Shown one piece after another: positions 12,706 through 21,800 of a DNA stretch of 64,000 nucleotides. The notes beneath the pieces were generated by a model. The model had not been told where the DNA came from, did not search any database, and worked only from the letters and a program-made list of their open reading frames with translations. The position numbers and the translations under genes are program-made. The DNA comes from Bacillus aquiflavi (GTDB taxonomy: Bacteria > Bacillota > Bacilli > Bacillales > Cytobacillaceae): NCBI RefSeq assembly GCF_019915265.1, contig NZ_CP082780.1:992001-1056000 (forward strand), written 5' to 3'. Position 1 is the first letter of the stretch. Each line of letters opens with the position of its first letter.

Positions 12706-12828
12706 ATGATGGGTACAATCGTCTGTCAAAGCTGTAACTCAACAATTGATTATTTTGAAGATGAGAAAGTGACAGTTTTATATGCAAAGTGCCACGGTTG
12801 TGAGGAAGAAAACGACAATGAAGAGTAA
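12706..12828 (+). CDS. SR1P, GapA-binding peptide
   Basis: 40 aa from the first ATG (39 from the second, 12709): MMGTIVCQSCNSTIDYFEDE, then KVTVLYAKCHGCEEENDNEE. The B. subtilis SR1P signature MGTIVCQ..C...I.YFEDEKVT.LY is retained, as are paired CxxC cysteines that may bind a metal. In B. subtilis SR1P binds the glycolytic dehydrogenase GapA and promotes its interaction with RNase J1; rnjA is 10 kb away in this window. AAAGGAG sits 5-8 nt upstream. Confidence 0.85.
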   Translation: MMGTIVCQSCNSTIDYFEDEKVTVLYAKCHGCEEENDNEE

Positions 12829-12859
12829 GGAAAGAAGTAAAACCATTCCAGTTAATCAG

Positions 12860-12888
12860 CATACAGAGTAGTCCTGTATGTTTTTTTA
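12860..12888 (+). terminator. SR1 terminator
   Basis: CATACAG / CTGTATG stem (12860-12880) followed by seven T. Confidence 0.88.
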
Positions 12889-12930
12889 TTTTCTATTTTG
12901 TATCATTGGCAGTTTAATGATCATAAAATG

Positions 12931-12954
12931 AGAGCTAGTACAATTGTTAGCTCT
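12931..12954. terminator. Probable terminator at the speA end
   Basis: AGAGCTA / TAGCTCT inverted repeat, overlapping the last bases of speA. T-rich on both outgoing strands. Confidence 0.45.
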
Positions 12955-14423
12955 TATTTTATTGCCTTATGTTCTTTTATAACATGTATAGTGTTTAATT
13001 TGTCATCTTCTGGGCCTTGTACTGGAAGCCCGGCCTCAATGTTTTTCTTAATGTAAAAAAGATTTTCTTCTGTAATAATCTCTCCTGGAATAAAGATTGG
13101 GATCCCTGGCGGATAGATCATAATGAATTCTGCAGCAATTCGGCCAATTGATTCTTCAAAAGGAATAACCTCTGTTTCTGCATAAAAAGCATCCCTAGGT
13201 GTTAGTGCGAGTAATGGAATGTCTGGGAGAAGTACTTGGACATTCGTATTTCTAGCTGAATTTCTACACTTATTTGCGATGTCTTTAAATGCTTGAATTA
13301 ATACCTCAGCTTCATGTTCGGTATCTCCAGAAGTAATGATGCAAAGGATATTGTATAAATCAGACAACTCTACTTCAATGTTATATTCTTCTCGAAGCCA
13401 TTTTTCAACATCATATCCTGTAAGACCGAGTTCCTTCACAAAAATGATTAGTTTGGTAGGATCGTAGTCAAACGCTGCCTGAGATCGAGTAATTTCTTCG
13501 CCAACACAATATAGATGATCAATTTTATTCATTCTTTCTCTAATCAATTGGGCTAGTTGGATTGTACTCGTTATCATTGTTTTACCTTCTGTTGCAAGCC
13601 GTTTTCTTGCTACATCTAAAGAAGCAAGCAGTAAATATGAAGTTGAAGTTGTCGTAAGCATACTTAAAATCGTTTGTACCCGTTTAGCAGAAATGAGTCC
13701 TTCTTTTAAGTTTAGAATCGAACTTTGTGTCATTGATCCCCCCAGCTTATGAACGCTTGTTGCAGCCATATCTGCTCCAGCCTGCATAGCGGAAAGAGGG
13801 AGTTTTTCATGGAAATGAATATGAACTCCATGCGCTTCATCAACGAGAACCGGAATGTTATAGGCATGGGAAATTTTCACGATTTCTTGTAAATCAGCAC
13901 ATATTCCGAAATATGTCGGATTAATTACGAAAACCCCTTTTGCATCAGGGTGCTGCTCCAATGCTCTTTGAACTGATTCCGGAGAAATCCCATGTGAAAT
14001 TCCGAGATTTTCATCTATTTCCGGATGGATAAATATCGGTGTCGCACCAAAAAAAATAATTGCTGTCATAACGGATTTATGAACATTTCTCGGAACAATA
14101 ATTTTATCTCCAGGTCCACATACAGTCATAATCATTGTCATAATTGCTCCACTTGTTCCCTGAACTGAGAAAAATGTGTAATCAGCTCCGAATGCCTCAG
14201 CGGCTAATTGCTGAGCATCTTTTATCATCCCTTTTGGGTGATGGAGGTCATCTAAAGGTTCAATATTAATTAAATCAATTGATAAGGCGTTATGACCTAT
14301 AAACTCTCGAAATTGTGGATCGATTCCTGCTCCTTTTTTATGACCGGGAATATGAAATTGAATTGGATTTTTTTCTATATGTTTTAATAAGCCGCTAAAT
14401 AACGGAGTTTCGCTCTGGATCAA
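12954..14423 (-). CDS. speA: Arginine decarboxylase (SpeA type, Orn/Lys/Arg decarboxylase family)
   Basis: PLP enzyme converting arginine to agmatine, first step of polyamine synthesis in Bacillus. Starting at TTG 14423 with AAAGGTG 9 nt upstream gives MIQSETPLFSGL and 489 aa, almost the B. subtilis length; the upstream ATG (14444) lies before that ribosome site. PLP features: VDEAHGVHIHFH, the Schiff-base lysine in SVHKLGGSMTQSS, and the C-terminal PPGIPIFIPGE. Convergent with SR1, as in B. subtilis. Substrate (Arg rather than Lys) is inferred from synteny. Confidence 0.92.
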   Translation of the reverse strand: MIQSETPLFSGLLKHIEKNPIQFHIPGHKKGAGIDPQFREFIGHNALSIDLINIEPLDDLHHPKGMIKDAQQLAAEAFGADYTFFSVQGTSGAIMTMIMTVCGPGDKIIVPRNVHKSVMTAIIFFGATPIFIHPEIDENLGISHGISPESVQRALEQHPDAKGVFVINPTYFGICADLQEIVKISHAYNIPVLVDEAHGVHIHFHEKLPLSAMQAGADMAATSVHKLGGSMTQSSILNLKEGLISAKRVQTILSMLTTTSTSYLLLASLDVARKRLATEGKTMITSTIQLAQLIRERMNKIDHLYCVGEEITRSQAAFDYDPTKLIIFVKELGLTGYDVEKWLREEYNIEVELSDLYNILCIITSGDTEHEAEVLIQAFKDIANKCRNSARNTNVQVLLPDIPLLALTPRDAFYAETEVIPFEESIGRIAAEFIMIYPPGIPIFIPGEIITEENLFYIKKNIEAGLPVQGPEDDKLNTIHVIKEHKAIK

Positions 14424-14713
14424 ATGTATCAACACCTTTATCATCGAATATGGTTGTTGTTTTCTACAAAGAAAAACAAGAGAATTATAGCAAATTAAAA
14501 GAAACTTGCATAGAGAATATTATTTGTAAGAAGGAAGACGAATAAACGTCCTATCCCGTTGTACTTATGAACGATAGCTTGGTTTTCTTTTATCCTTGGT
14601 TTCTAACAGCTTGCTTCAAAGTGTAAAATTAATTTTTCAGCGTTAACAGGAATCTTGATGATTGAAGGAGAAATAAATCAAATAGTAGATTATATCATCA
14701 GGAGGAATAAGAA

Positions 14714-15667
14714 ATGGAATGGGAAACAAGAGTAACTGATTTATTGAAAATCAAATATCCGATCATACAAGGTGGACTAGCCTATTTAGCATATTCTGAG
14801 CTTGCGGCTGCTGTTTCAAATGCAGGAGGATTGGGGCAAATAACGGCAATGTCATTAAGTAGTGAAGAAGCATTACGGGATGAGATTCGGAAAGTTAAAA
14901 AATTAACAGATAAACCGTTTGGAGTTAACTTTGCTATTGGTCAGCATGGTCGACCTTTTTCACACATGTTAGACGTGGCAATTGAAGAAAAAGTACCAGT
15001 GATTACGATGACCGGCGGAAATCCGACGCCGATTTTTGAACAACTAAAAGGTGTGGATGTAAAAAAGCTTGTACTCGTTGCAGCTAGAAGACAGGCTGAA
15101 AAAGCAGAAGAGATCGGAGCTGATGCTGTTATGGTAGTTGGTCATGAAGGAGGAGGACATCTTGGAAAAGCTGATACAGGAACTTTCGTATTAATTCCTC
15201 AAGTAGTTGATGTAGTCAGCATTCCTGTCATTGCCTCTGGAGGAATTGGCGATGGCAGGGGATTAATGGCAGCTCTTGCTTTAGGGGCAGAAGGAATTGA
15301 AATGGGAACGAGATTTATTGCAACAAAGGAATGTATTCATGCAAGTAATGTATACAAAAGAAAGCTTGTAGAAGGAACGGAAAATGATACAGTGGTGATC
15401 AAACGTTCTATCGGTGCACCCGCGAGAGCAATTCATAATAGTTGGACTGAAAAAATCCTTATGTTAGAAAAAGAAAATGCAGGGTATGAAGGTTTGAAAG
15501 AGTATATTAGTGGAATAGCAAACAAGCGTTATATTCATGAAGGAAAAGAGGAAGAGGGCTTTGCTTGGGCGGGCCAAGTAATGGGGCTGATTAAAGATAT
15601 TCCAACCGTTCAAGAACTGTTTGATCGTATAATTCTAACAGGGGAAGAAATTCGGCGAAAATGGTAA
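14714..15667 (+). CDS. Nitronate monooxygenase / FabK-like FMN enzyme
   Basis: 317-aa TIM-barrel flavoprotein of the 2-nitropropane dioxygenase family. [20 protein letters not shown] opens the barrel; [12 protein letters not shown] (about residues 142-153) carries the histidine and glycine-rich FMN loop, and [20 protein letters not shown] plus [11 protein letters not shown] form the phosphate-binding site. Members oxidise alkyl nitronates or act as enoyl-ACP reductases (FabK); I cannot separate these from sequence alone. AGGAGG precedes the ATG. The yktA homologue follows closely, so the two are probably co-transcribed. Confidence 0.85.
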   Translation: MEWETRVTDLLKIKYPIIQGGLAYLAYSELAAAVSNAGGLGQITAMSLSSEEALRDEIRKVKKLTDKPFGVNFAIGQHGRPFSHMLDVAIEEKVPVITMTGGNPTPIFEQLKGVDVKKLVLVAARRQAEKAEEIGADAVMVVGHEGGGHLGKADTGTFVLIPQVVDVVSIPVIASGGIGDGRGLMAALALGAEGIEMGTRFIATKECIHASNVYKRKLVEGTENDTVVIKRSIGAPARAIHNSWTEKILMLEKENAGYEGLKEYISGIANKRYIHEGKEEEGFAWAGQVMGLIKDIPTVQELFDRIILTGEEIRRKW

Positions 15668-15686
15668 ATTGAAAGTGAGAGCTAAG

Positions 15687-15986
15687 ATGAAAAACAAGGC
15701 GTTTAACCGAAAAGAATATGACTATCCAATTGACGATGATTGGTCGACAGCAGAAATAATTGATGTAATTTATTTTTTCCAATGTGTAGAAGCATCGTAT
15801 GAAAAAGGAATAGCGCGTGACAAAATATTAAGCGCTTACCGGCGTCTTAAAGAAATTGTCCCTAGCAAAGCTGAAGAAAAGAAATTAAATGATCAATTTG
15901 AGCAGTTAAGCGGTTATTCCCCTTATAAAACGATGAAACGGGCAAAAGAGAAAGAGTGTGGTCGTTTTTTCCAAATGCATGAGTAA
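15687..15986 (+). CDS. yktA: UPF0223 protein YktA
   Basis: About 99 aa from [16 protein letters not shown]; a TTG six codons upstream (15669) lacks a ribosome site. Family signature: [19 protein letters not shown], then [23 protein letters not shown]. Small, helical, cytoplasmic; conserved in Bacillus with unknown function. It lies 19 bp after the preceding flavoenzyme gene and before yktB on the other strand, in B. subtilis order. Confidence 0.85.
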   Translation: MKNKAFNRKEYDYPIDDDWSTAEIIDVIYFFQCVEASYEKGIARDKILSAYRRLKEIVPSKAEEKKLNDQFEQLSGYSPYKTMKRAKEKECGRFFQMHE

Positions 15987-16004
15987 ATTGACATTCCATT
16001 TAGA

Positions 16005-16032
16005 AACCTCCCATTGGATGATATGGGAGGTT
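16005..16032. terminator. Hairpin terminator after yktA
   Basis: Perfect 10-bp stem AACCTCCCAT / ATGGGAGGTT with an 8-nt loop. The T tract is weak, so strength is uncertain. Confidence 0.5.
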
Positions 16033-16132
16033 CAAGCTGTTGTATGCCATACTTCATTGAAAGCTTTTGATTAATATTTCATGAGTTTTCGTCTCATATA
16101 TCAATTTTTGGATTATAATTGTCTCTAATATT

Positions 16133-16765
16133 TTAATTATTATTAAATGATAAACGGTACAAAGGAATTAATTTTTTAAATACAAAATCAATTTTCTCGA
16201 TTAACTCACTAGCATCCATCTGAATCGCTTGCAGCTTAGGTATGTGATAACCGCACAATATTTCTGCTTTTTTTACAGTTTGTAACCTGGCAAACATTGC
16301 GATAAAATCTTTTTTTGATAAATCCCCGTGTAATTTAGCTTCTGGTTTTGTATGGTCAGGAGACCAGACAAAGTCATCAGGAATGTCTTTCATAATTTCC
16401 AGTACATTGTTATGTAATAATTGACCGAATTTCTCTTTTTTTGCAGCTTCATAAATAACTGCAAACCAAATAAATAAATGAGACCCCCATAGCCCAATTT
16501 GAAAATGAGGCAGCATTTTGTAACCGCGAGGGTTGCTTGAAAAAGCTACCCATGTATCATTAGGTGGATTTTTTGTTCGTCTTGCATGTTTTGCAACATG
16601 CGGAAATAGTTCGTCTCCAGTTAATACGGATAGACTAGGAGCAAAATGTCGCCCCAGTTCTTCTAATTTAGGACGAATGTGCTGTTTCAATGCCTCCATT
16701 CGCTCCTCCAAACCATTGATATAAAAAACTTCAAAATCAGTCTTCGTAAAAGGAGAAATTGACAT
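16133..16765 (-). CDS. yktB: DUF1054 protein YktB
   Basis: 210 aa, the usual length of the DUF1054/UPF0637 family. It opens with MSISPFTKTDFEVFYINGLE; further on come LFPHVAKHARRTKNPPNDTW and FQIGLWGSHLFIW, all typical. AGGAGG about 8 nt before the ATG. Soluble protein, function unknown. It is divergent from the small gene at 16949, as yktB and ykzI are in B. subtilis. Confidence 0.88.
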   Translation of the reverse strand: MSISPFTKTDFEVFYINGLEERMEALKQHIRPKLEELGRHFAPSLSVLTGDELFPHVAKHARRTKNPPNDTWVAFSSNPRGYKMLPHFQIGLWGSHLFIWFAVIYEAAKKEKFGQLLHNNVLEIMKDIPDDFVWSPDHTKPEAKLHGDLSKKDFIAMFARLQTVKKAEILCGYHIPKLQAIQMDASELIEKIDFVFKKLIPLYRLSFNNN

Positions 16766-16948
16766 TTTTACACCTCCTATTCATTTTTTAATATTGTAGC
16801 ATAATGGAGACGTTAAAATACATTTTCGTTACACATGGGTAAATGCACAAATTTGTTACAACAAGGATTAAGCGCTCATAAGATAGTATTAAAAGTGGTG
16901 TGAAAATCTGGTTCGGAGGAAATTACCCATGAAGGGGGTGTCTTATCA

Positions 16949-17140
16949 TTGACATTAATAAAAACATCGCGTAAACAAGTGCTACAAAAAGAAAAAATGG
17001 CGATATTAAAATTAGAGATGGATTATGAATTAGCAACCCTTTTTGAAGCAATGGAAGAAAACAACGAAGAGCAGAAACAGAAGTGTATCCGACGGTTGGA
17101 AAAAATCAGGGAAGAGCTATTGCGTTTAAAAGCATTATAA
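16949..17140 (+). CDS. YkzI-like small coiled-coil protein
   Basis: 63 aa, highly charged, with heptad-like leucines and Glu/Lys pairs (KEKMAILKLEMDYELATLFE, then RRLEKIREELLRLK), so probably one long helix or coiled coil. TTG start with AAGGGGG 8 nt upstream. B. subtilis has a similarly sized gene, ykzI, between yktB and yktC; equivalence is by position. Function unknown. Confidence 0.6.
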   Translation: MTLIKTSRKQVLQKEKMAILKLEMDYELATLFEAMEENNEEQKQKCIRRLEKIREELLRLKAL

Positions 17141-17180
17141 ATTTAGAAATAAAGCATCAGAGGATATATAATGGATATAT

Positions 17181-17216
17181 AAATTGCGAACTGATTAGTT
17201 CGCAATTTTATTTTTC
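17181..17216 (+). terminator. Terminator
   Basis: AAATTGCGAACT / AGTTCGCAATTT, 12-bp perfect stem and 4-nt loop, followed by TTATTTTT. Confidence 0.88.
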
Positions 17217-17333
17217 TAAGACTTGAGTGTTTTTTAACAGAGGGGATTGGAACAAATCGGTTATACTAAATATAGAAAGAAATATCGTGGATTTTTTTAA
17301 GATTAGTCATTTTTGTAATGGAGGGTAATCGCA

Positions 17334-18140
17334 TTGAAATGGAACGAAATTGAATCTTACGCAAAAGATTGGGTAAAAGAAGCAGGTGAAAGCATTAAAG
17401 CATCATTCCAAAAAAAATTAACTGTGCAAACGAAATCAAATGAAAATGATCTTGTTACGAATATGGATAAAGAAACAGAACAGTTTTTTATTGGGAAAAT
17501 AAGGAACACTTTCCCTGAACATCGAATTATGGGGGAGGAAGAGGAGCATGATCAATTAACTGATTTAAAGGGAGTTATTTGGATTATAGACCCGATTGAC
17601 GGAACAATGAATTTTATTCATCAACAACGGAACTTTGCTATCTCAATTGGAATTTATGAAAATGGGATCGGAAAAATTGGACTGATTTATGATGTTGTCC
17701 ATGATGAATTGTATTGTGGGATAAAAGGAAGAGGAGCTTATGTAAATGAAACAAAGCTGCCAAAACTAAACGGTGTCGCGGTAAAAAAAGCGATTGTTGG
17801 TGTAAATGCGACTTGGGTTACTGAAAATGATAAAATTGATCCTGCTATATTAGGAAGATTAGTTAAAGATGTGCGAGGAACACGTTCATATGGATCAGCA
17901 GCTATTGAAATGGCATACGTAGCCACTGGAAGAGTAGATGCATACATTTCTCTTCGTCTTGCTCCTTGGGATTATGCTGCCGGGGCTATTATTGTTGAAG
18001 AATTGGGTGGCGTCATAACAAAATTAACGGGCGCACCTATAAATTTATTAGAAAAAAGCTCAATACTAGTAGCAAAACCCGACCTGCATAAGGAAATTAT
18101 TGATCATTATGTAACGAATTTTAAAGAACAAACAAAATAA
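17334..18140 (+). CDS. suhB: Inositol monophosphatase family phosphatase (SuhB/YktC)
   Basis: 268-aa Mg2+-dependent phosphatase. Signature motifs: GEEEE (metal), WIIDPIDGTMNFIHQ (D-x-I-D-G-T-x-N-F, about 83-95) and the C-terminal WDYAAGAIIVEELGG. B. subtilis YktC acts on inositol-1-phosphate and similar sugar phosphates. TTG start with GGAGGGTAA 8 nt upstream. A dispersed repeat element lies directly downstream. Confidence 0.92.
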   Translation: MKWNEIESYAKDWVKEAGESIKASFQKKLTVQTKSNENDLVTNMDKETEQFFIGKIRNTFPEHRIMGEEEEHDQLTDLKGVIWIIDPIDGTMNFIHQQRNFAISIGIYENGIGKIGLIYDVVHDELYCGIKGRGAYVNETKLPKLNGVAVKKAIVGVNATWVTENDKIDPAILGRLVKDVRGTRSYGSAAIEMAYVATGRVDAYISLRLAPWDYAAGAIIVEELGGVITKLTGAPINLLEKSSILVAKPDLHKEIIDHYVTNFKEQTK

Positions 18141-18159
18141 AAAGAGATCATCGAACTTT

Positions 18160-18282
18160 CAGACGGTTGAAAACGCCCTCATACATCGTTGCTTGTACTT
18201 TGTTGTAAGTCATGAATACCTGTTCTATTCGCTTTTCTTGTGCCGCGCTCCTTCACTGACAAGTGTTTTTCAACTAGTTTGA
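18160..18282 (-). repeat. Dispersed intergenic repeat element, copy A
   Basis: Minus-strand copy of the element described at 59869-60575. It reads, in reverse, AACTAGTTGAAAAACACTTG, then a segment containing GCACAAGAAAAGCGAATAGA, and ends GTTTTCAACCGTCTG. It lies 20 bp downstream of suhB. A hairpin (18326-18353) and a second, degenerate CAGACTG-initiated stretch (18354-18430) follow. Confidence 0.65.
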
Positions 18283-18325
18283 GGGCAGTTGCTTTAAATA
18301 TTTCCATTATATACAGGCTTAAAAA

Positions 18326-18353
18326 AGAGATCGATCAAAAGTCATCGATCTCT
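18326..18353. terminator. Hairpin between suhB and ylaF
   Basis: Perfect 10-bp stem AGAGATCGAT / ATCGATCTCT with an 8-nt loop. A partial copy of its left arm (AAAAGAGATCATCG) occurs right after suhB, as though the repeat element had inserted into, or duplicated, a terminator. Confidence 0.5.
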
Positions 18354-18488
18354 CAGACTGTGAGAATCCCTTGCATTCATCGTTGCTTCTCCTTCGCTAT
18401 CTGCCTATCTGCTTATAAACTATCGCCGATCTAAAGCTGCCAACATCTACAAGCTGGTATTATCACTCTCTTTTATACATTTTCAGTT

Positions 18489-18674
18489 TTAAAGCTGTCC
18501 ATTTTCACGCATTTTTCGCTTTGTTTTAAATCCAAGTCCCATTACGACTATAACAGCAATGATACAGCTTAAAATACCAAGAATACTTCTTTCGGCTATG
18601 GCAACTCCAATACCTCCTATACTGACTGCTGCGGCGACTGCATATAATACAAATACCCATTTAATTTGTTTCAA
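18489..18674 (-). CDS. ylaF: YlaF-like small membrane protein
   Basis: 61 aa with two membrane helices (about 5-26 and 31-48) and a basic tail GFKTKRKMRENGQL. TTG start preceded by AAGGAGGAAA. It is divergent from typA, the position of ylaF in B. subtilis. Function unknown. Confidence 0.75.
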   Translation of the reverse strand: MKQIKWVFVLYAVAAAVSIGGIGVAIAERSILGILSCIIAVIVVMGLGFKTKRKMRENGQL

Positions 18675-18844
18675 GCTTATTTCCTCCTTGATTGTAAAGC
18701 TTTAATCATCATTTTTTAAAGTTTTACTTTATTGTACATAAAAAAAAGACCTTTTTCCACCATCTACATTGTGATATAATTACTTAGTTATGAAAAATTA
18801 TAATAAGTTAAACTTTAAGTTCTTACTAGGTAGGAGTGACATTT

Positions 18845-20683
18845 TTGAAATATAGACAAGATATACGAAACATTGCTATTATTGCACACGTTGATCATGG
18901 TAAAACAACATTAGTAGACCAGCTATTAAAGCAATCTGGAACATTTCGTTCTAATGAACATGTCGAAGATCGTGCTATGGATTCAAATGAAATTGAGCGT
19001 GAACGTGGGATTACCATTTTAGCAAAAAATACTGCTATTTTTTATAAAGATACAAAAATCAATATTCTTGATACACCTGGCCATGCTGATTTTGGTGGTG
19101 AAGTTGAGCGAATTTTGAAGATGGTTGATGGCGTATTATTAATCGTCGATGCTTTTGAAGGCTGTATGCCGCAAACGCGTTTTGTATTAAAAAAAGCATT
19201 AGAAGAGAATTTAACTCCGATCGTTGTCGTAAATAAAATTGATCGTGATGCTGCTCGTCCAGAAGAGGTTATCGATGAGGTGCTTGATTTATTTATTGAA
19301 CTTGGTGCAAATGAGGAGCAGCTTGAGTTTCCGGTTATATATGCTTCTGGAATAAATGGGACAGCTAGCAAGGATCCTCTTAAACAAGAAGAAAATATGC
19401 AAACGCTATTTGATGCGATCATTGAACATATTCCTGCTCCAACTGATAATCGTGAGCAAGGTCTTCAATTTCAAGTTGCTTTATTGGATTATAATGATTA
19501 TGTTGGTAGAATTGGTATTGGGAGAATTTTTAGAGGAACGATGAAAGTTGGCCAACAAGTAGCATTAATGAAATTAGACGGAACAGTGAAGCAATTTCGT
19601 GTAACAAAATTGTTTGGGTTTTTTGGCTTAAAACGTCAGGAAATTAAAGAAGCTTTTGCAGGAGATCTCGTCGCTGTTTCAGGAATGGAGGATATTAATG
19701 TCGGTGAGACTGTCTGTCCAATCGAACATCAAGAACCGTTAACACCTCTTCGAATTGATGAACCAACTTTACAAATGACTTTTCTCGTAAATAATAGTCC
19801 GTTTGCAGGTAGGGAAGGGAAATATATTACATCTAGGAAAATAGAAGAAAGATTAAACAACCAATTACAAACAGATGTCAGTCTGAGAGTTAAAAATACC
19901 GATTCGCCTGATGCTTGGATTGTTTCAGGCCGTGGAGAACTCCATTTATCAATTTTGATAGAAAACATGCGTCGCGAAGGTTTTGAACTTCAAGTATCAA
20001 AACCTGAAGTGATTGTTAAGGAAATTGATGGTATGCGCTGTGAACCGGTTGAACGAGTTCAAATTGATATCCCTGAGGAGTTTACGGGAGGAGTCATGGA
20101 GTCAATTGGTGAGCGAAAAGGTGAATTAATTGATATGGTGAATAACGGAAATGGACAAGTGCGCCTTACTTTTATGATTCCTGCACGGGGGTTAATCGGT
20201 TATACAACTGAGTTTATGACATTAACTCATGGATATGGAATCTTGAATCATTCCTTTGATAGCTATAAGCCGATGCAGGCTGGACAAGTCGGCGGGAGAC
20301 GCCAAGGGGTTCTCGTGTCTATAGAGACAGGGAAGGTTTCAACATATGGAATTATCCAAGTAGAAGATAGAGGAACTATTTTTGTTGAACCAGGCACTGA
20401 AATTTATGAAGGCATGATAGTCGGTGAACATAATCGTGAAAATGACTTAGGTGTCAATATAACGAAGTTAAAGCAAATGACAAACATGCGATCAGCAACA
20501 AAAGATCAAACTCAATCAATGAAAAAGCCTCGGATTATGACGCTTGAGGAAGCGCTCGAATATTTAAATGATGATGAGTATTGTGAAGTAACACCACAAT
20601 CTATACGTCTTCGTAAGAAAATTTTAAATAAAAGTGAACGGGAGAAAGTTGCTAAAAAGAAAAAATACGAGAGTTTAAATTAG
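18845..20683 (+). CDS. typA: Ribosome-associated GTPase TypA/BipA
   Basis: Translational GTPase acting in 50S assembly and stress adaptation. Start taken at TTG 18845 (GTAGGAG about 8 nt upstream), giving MKYRQDIRNIAIIAHVDHGK and 612 aa; the GTG at 18836 overlaps the ribosome site. G1 AHVDHGKTT, G2 ERERGITI, G3 DTPGHADF and G4 NKID are intact, followed by the EF-G-like domains II, III and V and the BipA-specific C-terminal domain ending RLRKKILNKSEREKVAKKKK. First of typA-ylaH. Confidence 0.96.
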   Translation: MKYRQDIRNIAIIAHVDHGKTTLVDQLLKQSGTFRSNEHVEDRAMDSNEIERERGITILAKNTAIFYKDTKINILDTPGHADFGGEVERILKMVDGVLLIVDAFEGCMPQTRFVLKKALEENLTPIVVVNKIDRDAARPEEVIDEVLDLFIELGANEEQLEFPVIYASGINGTASKDPLKQEENMQTLFDAIIEHIPAPTDNREQGLQFQVALLDYNDYVGRIGIGRIFRGTMKVGQQVALMKLDGTVKQFRVTKLFGFFGLKRQEIKEAFAGDLVAVSGMEDINVGETVCPIEHQEPLTPLRIDEPTLQMTFLVNNSPFAGREGKYITSRKIEERLNNQLQTDVSLRVKNTDSPDAWIVSGRGELHLSILIENMRREGFELQVSKPEVIVKEIDGMRCEPVERVQIDIPEEFTGGVMESIGERKGELIDMVNNGNGQVRLTFMIPARGLIGYTTEFMTLTHGYGILNHSFDSYKPMQAGQVGGRRQGVLVSIETGKVSTYGIIQVEDRGTIFVEPGTEIYEGMIVGEHNRENDLGVNITKLKQMTNMRSATKDQTQSMKKPRIMTLEEALEYLNDDEYCEVTPQSIRLRKKILNKSEREKVAKKKKYESLN

Positions 20684-20713
20684 TTATACGGTAAAGGAGT
20701 GTTATCTAAAAAC

Positions 20714-21031
20714 ATGGATGTAACTGAGCGACTGACGTTTTTTGCTTCACTATATCGTATTGATCAAAATCCTGTATTAGGAATGTGGCTTTTATATATA
20801 ACAATTATCATATTAACGATCATCGTATATAAGTTGGGGTTTGCAAAAAAACTGCCAATAGGTAAATCAGTTATTATTTATATTCTCCTTATTCTAGGAT
20901 GTACGATTTTAACCTTTTTCGGAGTGTTTTTACCTGTAGCAGAAGGTCTCGTTGTAGCAGCATTAATATTAATAATTTATAAAATTAGGCTCCGCCAACA
21001 AAAAAAAGCTGGATCAACAGAACAGGGGTAA
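20714..21031 (+). CDS. ylaH: YlaH-like membrane protein
   Basis: 105 aa from [27 protein letters not shown] lies upstream with rather long spacing (14 nt). Three membrane helices: about 24-41, 52-70 and 73-92, with [20 protein letters not shown] strongly conserved in YlaH. Follows typA at 30 bp and is probably co-transcribed. Function unknown. Confidence 0.8.
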   Translation: MDVTERLTFFASLYRIDQNPVLGMWLLYITIIILTIIVYKLGFAKKLPIGKSVIIYILLILGCTILTFFGVFLPVAEGLVVAALILIIYKIRLRQQKKAGSTEQG

Positions 21032-21331
21032 ATGAATTTGAAATCTTTACAGGACTCCTTATATAACTGGTTAACGATTAAAGTAGTAAGTGATGCGAGA
21101 CAAGATGATATTGCTGCTCAGGAAACAAAAAAGCTTTTTGACGAGATTTTATACAATGATCACGGTTTAGTTGATATAGAAGTAACGTCTGATGAAATAA
21201 TGTATTACATTCATTTTAAACAAAAAGGAGAGCAAAAGAAGATGCGCTTTCCAAGAGAGTTAATTGAAGTAATGCTCGAACAAATTAATGCTGAGCCTGA
21301 AAAATATCGTAACTATGATGATATAGACTAA
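21032..21331 (+). CDS. Small conserved cytoplasmic protein
   Basis: 99 aa beginning exactly one base after the ylaH stop codon (TAA then ATG), so translationally coupled to it. Acidic, with MNLKSLQDSLYNWLTIKVVS at the start and MRFPRELIEVMLEQINAEPE near the end. No signal peptide and no motif I can assign. Its position in the typA-ylaH operon suggests a shared transcript, nothing more. Confidence 0.65.
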   Translation: MNLKSLQDSLYNWLTIKVVSDARQDDIAAQETKKLFDEILYNDHGLVDIEVTSDEIMYYIHFKQKGEQKKMRFPRELIEVMLEQINAEPEKYRNYDDID

Positions 21332-21339
21332 TTTAAATA

Positions 21340-21385
21340 GGGCTGTTCTCAAAAATCATTTTTCAATGACTTTTGAGACAGCCCC
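21340..21385. repeat. Palindrome resembling an IS1182-type terminal repeat, also a terminator
   Basis: Near-perfect inverted repeat: GGGCTGTTCTCAAAAATCAT pairs with ATGACTTTTGAGACAGCCC. It is followed by TTTTG and lies between converging genes, so it can terminate transcription. The same 45-bp palindrome recurs at 57952-57998 beside a transposase remnant. Confidence 0.7.
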
Positions 21386-21390
21386 TTTTG

Positions 21391-21591
21391 TTACCATTCA
21401 TCCTCTTGTTTTTTTGCCTCATACAATCGAAAATTCCCAGTCTCAATTCGTGCTTCGGTATTTTTAGTAATACGATTATTGCATGTTTCACACATATATG
21501 TATGAAGTGGCCGGTTCCGCAGCCGTTTAGCTAAAAACGAATTGTCTTCCAGAATATCGATTTTATCGCAAATAACACATTTAACTTTCAT
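21391..21591 (-). CDS. ylaI: YlaI-like zinc-ribbon protein
   Basis: 66 aa with two cysteine pairs, VKCVICDK (4-7) and MCETCNN (33-36), spaced like a small zinc ribbon, then a charged tail. Same position and orientation as B. subtilis ylaI. Start ATG with CGAGGTG about 8 nt upstream. Function unknown. Confidence 0.82.
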   Translation of the reverse strand: MKVKCVICDKIDILEDNSFLAKRLRNRPLHTYMCETCNNRITKNTEARIETGNFRLYEAKKQEDEW

Positions 21592-21800
21592 GTAAACACC
21601 TCGAAACGTTCTTAGTTAAACACATATAACGATGTAGTTTTTTCTAAATAAATCCTGCTAATTGCAGTTTTGCTTTCTTTTATCATATTCTTTTTAAAGT
21701 CGTGTTGTAAAGTTTTATTATCTTCTTAAAAAACGTTTAATTTGCCTTGTCATGAGGGATAATAGTATGATGGTATTAGTTTTAAGGAGGGAAGAAATAG

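Larger units (their letters stand above)
12662..12888 (+). ncRNA. SR1-like dual-function small RNA
   Basis: In B. subtilis SR1 lies between pdhD and speA, acts as a base-pairing RNA on ahrC mRNA (arginine catabolism activator) and also encodes the 39-aa peptide SR1P. Here a consensus promoter, an ORF clearly homologous to SR1P and an intrinsic terminator make a transcript of about 225 nt in the same place. The 5' end is predicted from the promoter. The base-pairing role is inferred from the relative; I have not identified the pairing bases. Confidence 0.75.

Noticed and set aside
14424-14713. Possible riboswitch or leader between speA and the nitronate monooxygenase gene
   Set aside because: No recognisable riboswitch core or anti-terminator pair could be seen; only ordinary promoter space.
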